Below are positions 7,312-10,985 of a DNA stretch of 10,985 nucleotides, in pieces. This DNA is from an uncultured bacterium (GTDB lineage Bacteria > Patescibacteriota > Dojkabacteria > CALFHW01). Numbering within the stretch: position 1 is the first letter of the stretch; each line of letters opens with the position of its first letter. The DNA is taken from NCBI GenBank assembly GCA_937876695.1, contig CALFHW010000056.1, forward strand, positions 1 to 10,985, given 5' to 3'. Under the pieces are notes generated by a model that was given only the letters and a program-made list of their open reading frames with translations, searched no databases and had not been told where the DNA came from. The position numbers and the translations under genes are program-made.

Positions 7312-8068
7312 GATTATACAGACAGTCTTAGCTGGCTTGTCCTGGTCGTATTTCCTAACCGAAAGGGGAAGGCGTAAGGATGCAGTCAAAGAGCTACAAT
7401 GGCGACGTGATCAAAGTGCGGCTTTATCCGCATTTGCATTAAATAAGGAGCATGATTACGACGAGCGCTTAGCGGCTAGAAACGCAATTAGGGGCAACCG
7501 CATAAGAGGCGCATACCTGCGTGTGAGTAACCTGGTCCTAGGATATTATGGGCTTTATTCATATATTGGTGGGCTGGGGTTAGACCTAACTAAAAATATT
7601 CTGGGTGTTAGCAAATCTGACGATGATGCCTGGAATGATAAAACTTTTGACAGAGGATTTAAAGCGGCGCGTATGGCCGCATTTGCAGGTATCGCTGGAG
7701 GCATCTTGGCTTCACCACTACCTGCAGGTATCGCAGCTTCCATGCTAGCCGGAGAGGTGATGGCCGGAATCTATAAGGGTATTACTGGACGTGAAAGAAC
7801 TGCTGAACAAACCGAGCGTAAGGGATTCTTGAGCGGCACTTGGCAGGCGCTTACTGGCAGGGTAGATGGAACGATGGCATCAGTGCCGCAAATAGGGCCA
7901 CGACCAGCTCTAGTGCCGGCCCCAGCTCTAGTTCCCCAGCCGGTAGTGGTAGATCCAGCTGCTCAGCAAATGGTAGACCAGATTAAACTTGTAGATCAAC
8001 AACAAAAGAATAAGCAAAAGGGTGGAAATATAAACCAAGCAACCCATCCAGCCGCAGTGGCAGCATAG
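7310..8068 (+). CDS. Membrane-type protein of unknown function with Pro/Ala tail, 252 aa
   Basis: I recognise no family. The ATG at 7310 is supported by the adjoining -10 box. Hydrophobic stretches lie at residues 2-16 (IIQTVLAGLSWSYFL), 72-91 (core NLVLGYYGLYSYIGGLGL) and 122-147 (core FAGIAGGILASPLPAGIAAS). The first is followed by a strongly basic patch (ERGRRK, QWRRD), which fits cytoplasmic positive flanks. The C-terminal third is Pro/Ala-rich, with PALVPAPALVPQP encoded by an 11-base direct repeat, then a Gln/Lys-rich end (QQQKNKQKGG). There is no Cys. The Gly/Ala-rich hydrophobic style resembles the middle of the giant protein, and it is the third gene of the same block, so a shared envelope role is plausible. 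It is probably an integral or peripheral membrane protein. Confidence 0.85.
   Translation: MIIQTVLAGLSWSYFLTERGRRKDAVKELQWRRDQSAALSAFALNKEHDYDERLAARNAIRGNRIRGAYLRVSNLVLGYYGLYSYIGGLGLDLTKNILGVSKSDDDAWNDKTFDRGFKAARMAAFAGIAGGILASPLPAGIAASMLAGEVMAGIYKGITGRERTAEQTERKGFLSGTWQALTGRVDGTMASVPQIGPRPALVPAPALVPQPVVVDPAAQQMVDQIKLVDQQQKNKQKGGNINQATHPAAVAA
7904..7932 (+). repeat. 11-base direct repeat encoding PALV in the tail
   Basis: CCAGCTCTAGT occurs at 7904-7914 and 7922-7932, an 18-base period that encodes two PALVPx units. It sits in the Pro/Ala-rich, probably disordered tail and looks like a small in-frame duplication. Confidence 0.7.
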
Positions 8069-8077
8069 TCAGTTTAA
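8069..8077. other. Nine-base convergent junction without a visible terminator
   Basis: The stop codons of the plus-strand 252-residue gene (8066-8068) and the minus-strand 864-residue gene (8080-8078) face each other across nine bases. No GC-rich hairpin with a T-run is visible on either strand; the nearest symmetry, ATTTA-TCG-TAAAT at 8084-8096, is too weak. Transcripts from both sides probably overlap at their 3' ends. Confidence 0.6.
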
Positions 8078-10672
8078 CTACAGATTTATCGTAAATTGCC
8101 CGTCCGCGGATTTGCTACTATCTGCTCTAGATCTTAGTTCTACGAACTTTAATAATGATTCTGGTGCATTCTTTTTAAAGTCCTCAGTATTCGAAACATA
8201 GAGAATGTATTTGTTATCAGTATTGGTTTCGCGGGTTTTTCTTAGTGCCTGAACCAATCCGTTTGCGAAGTCCAGCTTTTGTTTATCATCAGTAAGTCTG
8301 AATAGAACTTCCTCCCACAGTGTAGTTTCTGTCGTGATACCTATGCCCTCAATTATGCTAGAAGAAATAGTTAGTAAATCTTGGCTAGGCGCTTGTTCAG
8401 TCAATTGCTTAGGGTTATTTACCTTATCCAAGGCAAACAATTCAGTAACGATGGCTATTTCATCAAAAATGTTTGTAGTTGGGTTATTCTTTAGCAAGGT
8501 TGCAATGTTTTTAGTCAGAAACTCAATAGAGGTAGCCACTTTTGCAGGTGTACCGTCTATACCTTTTGTAGAGAAGACATTAGCTCTGTGCTGACAGTAT
8601 TTGAGCAGAGTAATAATGTTACGATTGGATCCTCTATATAAGGGTAAGTGGGTAGAGAAACGAGCGTCTACCGCATCTAGGAGGCTTTGAGCAGGCGTTT
8701 CCTGCCAATTAAGCCGGGATGCGTTGCGGATGATAGAAAATATGCTGTCAATAGTTGCTGTGCTGTTCAAATCAATAGACTTCTTTACTTGCTCCACAAC
8801 ATTTACAGCTGCTTTGGCTGAGAGTAGGTGATCTTGATTGCCACCTCGTAAGAGGTAGAGGTTGTCTAGTATTAGCTCTATTTGCTCAAGTGACCTCGAT
8901 TTGTCCTCATGCGCAGCCTTTTCAGTATGCATGATCACCTCAAGTTGCTGCCCGTATACATCATACTTGTATTCCTCAACAAATTTTCGACTTGCATCGT
9001 TATCGCTATTTAGGATCAAATATACAGCTGCTGGATCGGTTGTAGCTGGCTGCTGTTGAAATTGCCTACCACTTCCGCCAAATCTCCCTGCTAGCGTTGC
9101 TGGAGACCTTGGTTCAGTCACCGACTTCAGCGCTGCCGCGGCTATGGGTTGCCTGGTAGACACTGCTCTGGCGAGTAGTAGTCTTGTTCTAAGTGGTTTG
9201 TTTGTAGCCACATCCGGATTCTGTTTAAACATACCTGCGAGCTTTTCTCCCCATATTTCCGTCAGCTTGTGGTGCAGGCTCATTGTCTCTTGGGGGGTTA
9301 GTGCTCCGGTTTCTTTGTCGATAATATCAAGCAGCGTTGCTAGGTCTTCATCCGCAATCTCATTTGCACTACGAATAGAGAATAGGTCAATAAATTTGAT
9401 AACATAACCCATCCTTTTTGCCTGGTCTTCGTTACCGAGTACTAATTGTTGCAGGATTTTGTCACTATTAAGTGTGTTGCTAGTTGGAAGGTTTTTTATG
9501 AGCGCCTGTAACAAAATCTCCCGTGCGTTGCTAATTGCTAGCGCACTCTCCTGAGTACTCGTTTGGCTGCGGTGCGAGTTAATAGCTATTGCTTCGGCCA
9601 GCAGCAGTAGGAAACTACTACTATCAGCACTGTCAGGATAGATACTGTTAAGCTGCAACTCGTCAGCGGCAAACAGCTTGCACAGGTCCTCGATTTGTTT
9701 TGCGGATTGTTCGGTAGGGGCAATCATTGTCTGCTTACAAAATGCTTCAAGAAGGTGAGGCATTAAGCCAGTGTTTATCTCATTAACTCTACCATCCTCT
9801 TTATCTAGAATCGTTTCTCTAATAAAATCTAAAACTCCATCCCTGCTAAAAACGCCTTCGCCATCAGGGCCTGTTAGGTACATAATTCTGGGCATGATTA
9901 GTCCCCCAACCACTGTATTGAAATCAAACGAGTCTTTTTGCCAACCTTTAGCAGTTAGCTGATTCGTCAAACTCTTTAGGTAGTTCTTTGTAAACGCATT
10001 TGCGTCATATCCAATAAATTCTGATTTTAACTTCGCGATTGCGGGTTCTTGAAACCCATCTTCATATCTTCCTAGTCTTCCCTGTAGTTTGTCTTTTTGA
10101 ATCTTTAGCCACTGGTCAATAATTGCGCTGTCTTGGCAATAAGCGATATCAATTAGCTGGGCGTCAGCCAAAGCCACCACTCTGAATCGGTCTGCGCCTA
10201 TCATGGCATCTGGGTAGGGTGCGGGTACTACTTCGGGATTTAATAGCGATATGTCGTTGGGGTTGCAATTTGTAAACTTATCATCAACGACAGAGTAGAA
10301 GTCATAATTATAACCAATATCTCTTATTGCCGCATGCGGGGTAAACTCCCTCCTTCGGCCGTCTAATCCTCCAATTACGGTTGGATTTACCCTTGTATCA
10401 GTGCGCTTGATAAGTAATAACGGCCATGACTCGCCCTTATCATCGCGCACATCTAACACAACTTGCGTAAATGTAAAAGGGAGGATTGGCCTGTTATCTA
10501 ATGATTCCAGAGGTATGTACAGGGTAAAAGCGGACTGATAGAATTGTTGATATTTTTCCCAATCTCCAGGAACCATAACTCCACCCGTGCGAACACGCTG
10601 CAACAGCTCCCACTGAGATGCACCTAGGTTTTCGTGACTAATACCAATATCAATTGGTGGAACGCCGCTCAT
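8078..10672 (-). CDS. Large, mostly helical protein of unknown function, 864 aa
   Basis: I recognise no family. The ATG at 10672-10670 is chosen because an extended -10 box ends exactly six bases upstream; the stop is TAG. The first 190 residues or so are mixed, with strand-like, aromatic segments (FTLYIPLESL, WPLLLIKRTD, YNYDFYSVVDD). Most of the rest appears as short amphipathic helices, compatible with a helical-repeat scaffold. A Ser/Pro/Gly/Gln-rich break at about residues 515-548 (containing GGSGRQFQQQPATT) separates two helical parts. Five Cys residues, no signal peptide and no membrane segment suggest a cytoplasmic protein, unlike the nearly Cys-free genes opposite. It lies downstream of riboflavin kinase in the same direction but with its own promoter, so a functional link with flavin synthesis is not implied. 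No catalytic motif such as a Walker A, HD or DDE signature was found by eye. Confidence 0.92.
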   Translation of the reverse strand: MSGVPPIDIGISHENLGASQWELLQRVRTGGVMVPGDWEKYQQFYQSAFTLYIPLESLDNRPILPFTFTQVVLDVRDDKGESWPLLLIKRTDTRVNPTVIGGLDGRRREFTPHAAIRDIGYNYDFYSVVDDKFTNCNPNDISLLNPEVVPAPYPDAMIGADRFRVVALADAQLIDIAYCQDSAIIDQWLKIQKDKLQGRLGRYEDGFQEPAIAKLKSEFIGYDANAFTKNYLKSLTNQLTAKGWQKDSFDFNTVVGGLIMPRIMYLTGPDGEGVFSRDGVLDFIRETILDKEDGRVNEINTGLMPHLLEAFCKQTMIAPTEQSAKQIEDLCKLFAADELQLNSIYPDSADSSSFLLLLAEAIAINSHRSQTSTQESALAISNAREILLQALIKNLPTSNTLNSDKILQQLVLGNEDQAKRMGYVIKFIDLFSIRSANEIADEDLATLLDIIDKETGALTPQETMSLHHKLTEIWGEKLAGMFKQNPDVATNKPLRTRLLLARAVSTRQPIAAAALKSVTEPRSPATLAGRFGGSGRQFQQQPATTDPAAVYLILNSDNDASRKFVEEYKYDVYGQQLEVIMHTEKAAHEDKSRSLEQIELILDNLYLLRGGNQDHLLSAKAAVNVVEQVKKSIDLNSTATIDSIFSIIRNASRLNWQETPAQSLLDAVDARFSTHLPLYRGSNRNIITLLKYCQHRANVFSTKGIDGTPAKVATSIEFLTKNIATLLKNNPTTNIFDEIAIVTELFALDKVNNPKQLTEQAPSQDLLTISSSIIEGIGITTETTLWEEVLFRLTDDKQKLDFANGLVQALRKTRETNTDNKYILYVSNTEDFKKNAPESLLKFVELRSRADSSKSADGQFTINL

Positions 10673-10678
10673 ATTACT

Positions 10679-10701
10679 ATTATATCATTTTTCCTATTAT
10701 A
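10679..10701 (-). promoter_or_regulatory. Promoter of the 864-residue gene: extended -10 at leaderless position plus upstream -10
   Basis: On the minus strand, TGATATAAT (hexamer at 10684-10679) is followed by AGTAAT and the ATG, which places the expected transcription start on the A of the start codon. A second TATAAT lies 17 bases upstream (10701-10696), close to the riboflavin kinase stop codon (10706-10704). A weak TTAATC at about 10707-10702 has -35 spacing to the near box. No Shine-Dalgarno site is present. This is the clearest leaderless layout in the window. Confidence 0.7.
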
Positions 10702-10703
10702 GA

Positions 10704-10985
10704 TTAAACTGGCCTGGCTTGCCGAGCCTGTTCTAAGTCCAGTCCCATTTGGACTTTCAGCGCTTCTAAGCTGTCGAAATTCATATTGTCTCGGAGCTTG
10801 CGCAGCAACTTGATCTGCAGTTTGGCGCCGTAAAACTCGGGGAACGGCTGGAGAAGAGAGTCGGGTAGGGGAGTAGTTGCCATAGGAACCCCAGAGTTCT
10901 CATTTATAATGTGTGCCTCCCAGACTACCTTGGTCTCTCCTAGCACCAGTCTAGGACCGATGAATATCAATGCCGGCTTGTTATC
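10704..10985 (-). CDS. ribF: Riboflavin kinase / FAD synthetase (RibF), C-terminal part, divergent; 5' end outside window
   Basis: The visible 93 residues match the end of the riboflavin kinase domain, which phosphorylates riboflavin to FMN; full-length RibF also adenylates FMN to FAD in the cytoplasm. Seen: PALIFIG (family: xxxxIG), WEAHII (family: VEVHLL, holding the catalytic Glu), FYGAKLQIKLLRKLRD (family: LYGxxxxVxFLxRLR) and NFDSLEALKVQMGLDLEQAR (family: KFDSLExLxxQIxxDxxxAR). The frame is open to the right edge (DNKPA precedes), so the TTG at 10970 is internal Leu. Odd: about 18 extra residues between the WEAHII and FYG blocks, and the usual PTF after IGxR is replaced by LVL. Whether an N-terminal adenylyltransferase domain exists cannot be seen. 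A stand-alone riboflavin kinase is the alternative. Confidence 0.82.
   Translation of the reverse strand, partial: DNKPALIFIGPRLVLGETKVVWEAHIINENSGVPMATTPLPDSLLQPFPEFYGAKLQIKLLRKLRDNMNFDSLEALKVQMGLDLEQARQARPV

Noticed and set aside
8084..8096. ATTTA-TCG-TAAAT inverted repeat as a terminator
   Set aside because: The stem is only five A/T pairs with no T-run, too weak for an intrinsic terminator, and it lies in the coding end of the 864-residue gene.
10968..10970. TTG as start of the riboflavin kinase ORF
   Set aside because: The frame continues to the window edge, and the family needs more than 150 further residues upstream, including the flavin and ATP-binding motifs.
1..10985. Alternative genetic code with TGA read as Gly or Trp
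   Set aside because: All long frames are free of TGA, Trp is written TGG, Gly uses GGN, and the visible gene ends use TAG or TAA, so nothing calls for a recoded TGA.

Overview
The window looks like a gene-dense bacterial chromosome of moderate GC, read with the standard code (no in-frame TGA is needed). It has four complete or near-complete genes of unrecognised family and one recognisable housekeeping gene, a divergent riboflavin kinase cut by the right edge. The lack of clear Shine-Dalgarno sites, the TATAAT boxes placed directly against start codons and the very large orphan proteins suggest a reduced-genome lineage such as Patescibacteria (CPR). This is inference: no 16S rRNA, ribosomal protein or other taxonomic marker is present.

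Left block, plus strand (1-8068): the 3' part of a giant gene (at least 2227 residues, open through the left edge), then a 184-residue acidic helical protein (6713-7267), then a 252-residue membrane-type protein (7310-8068). Gaps are 28 and 42 bases. The giant protein has a mostly helical first half with a charged coiled-coil segment, hydrophobic segments near its middle, an array of five 11-residue repeats, a Gly/Asn/Pro linker, beta-type and small helical modules joined by Thr/Pro linkers, one DxDxDGxxDxxD calcium-type motif, and a C-terminal hydrophobic segment with an Arg-rich tail. It has a single Cys in all that is visible. I infer a membrane-anchored, envelope or cell-surface protein. 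The third gene has its own promoter inside a perfect palindrome that overlaps its start codon.

Right block, minus strand (10985-8078): the C-terminal part of riboflavin kinase (RibF), then 31 bases later an 864-residue, Cys-containing protein of unknown function with no membrane segment. Its extended -10 box lies exactly six bases before the ATG, so its mRNA is probably leaderless. The two blocks converge with only 9 bases between stop codons and no visible intrinsic terminator.

Working model (inference): the giant protein and its two small neighbours form one envelope-associated unit. The 864-residue protein may be a cytoplasmic partner or an unrelated neighbour. No tRNA, rRNA, CRISPR array, insertion sequence or attachment site was seen, and no non-coding gap exceeds 50 bases.
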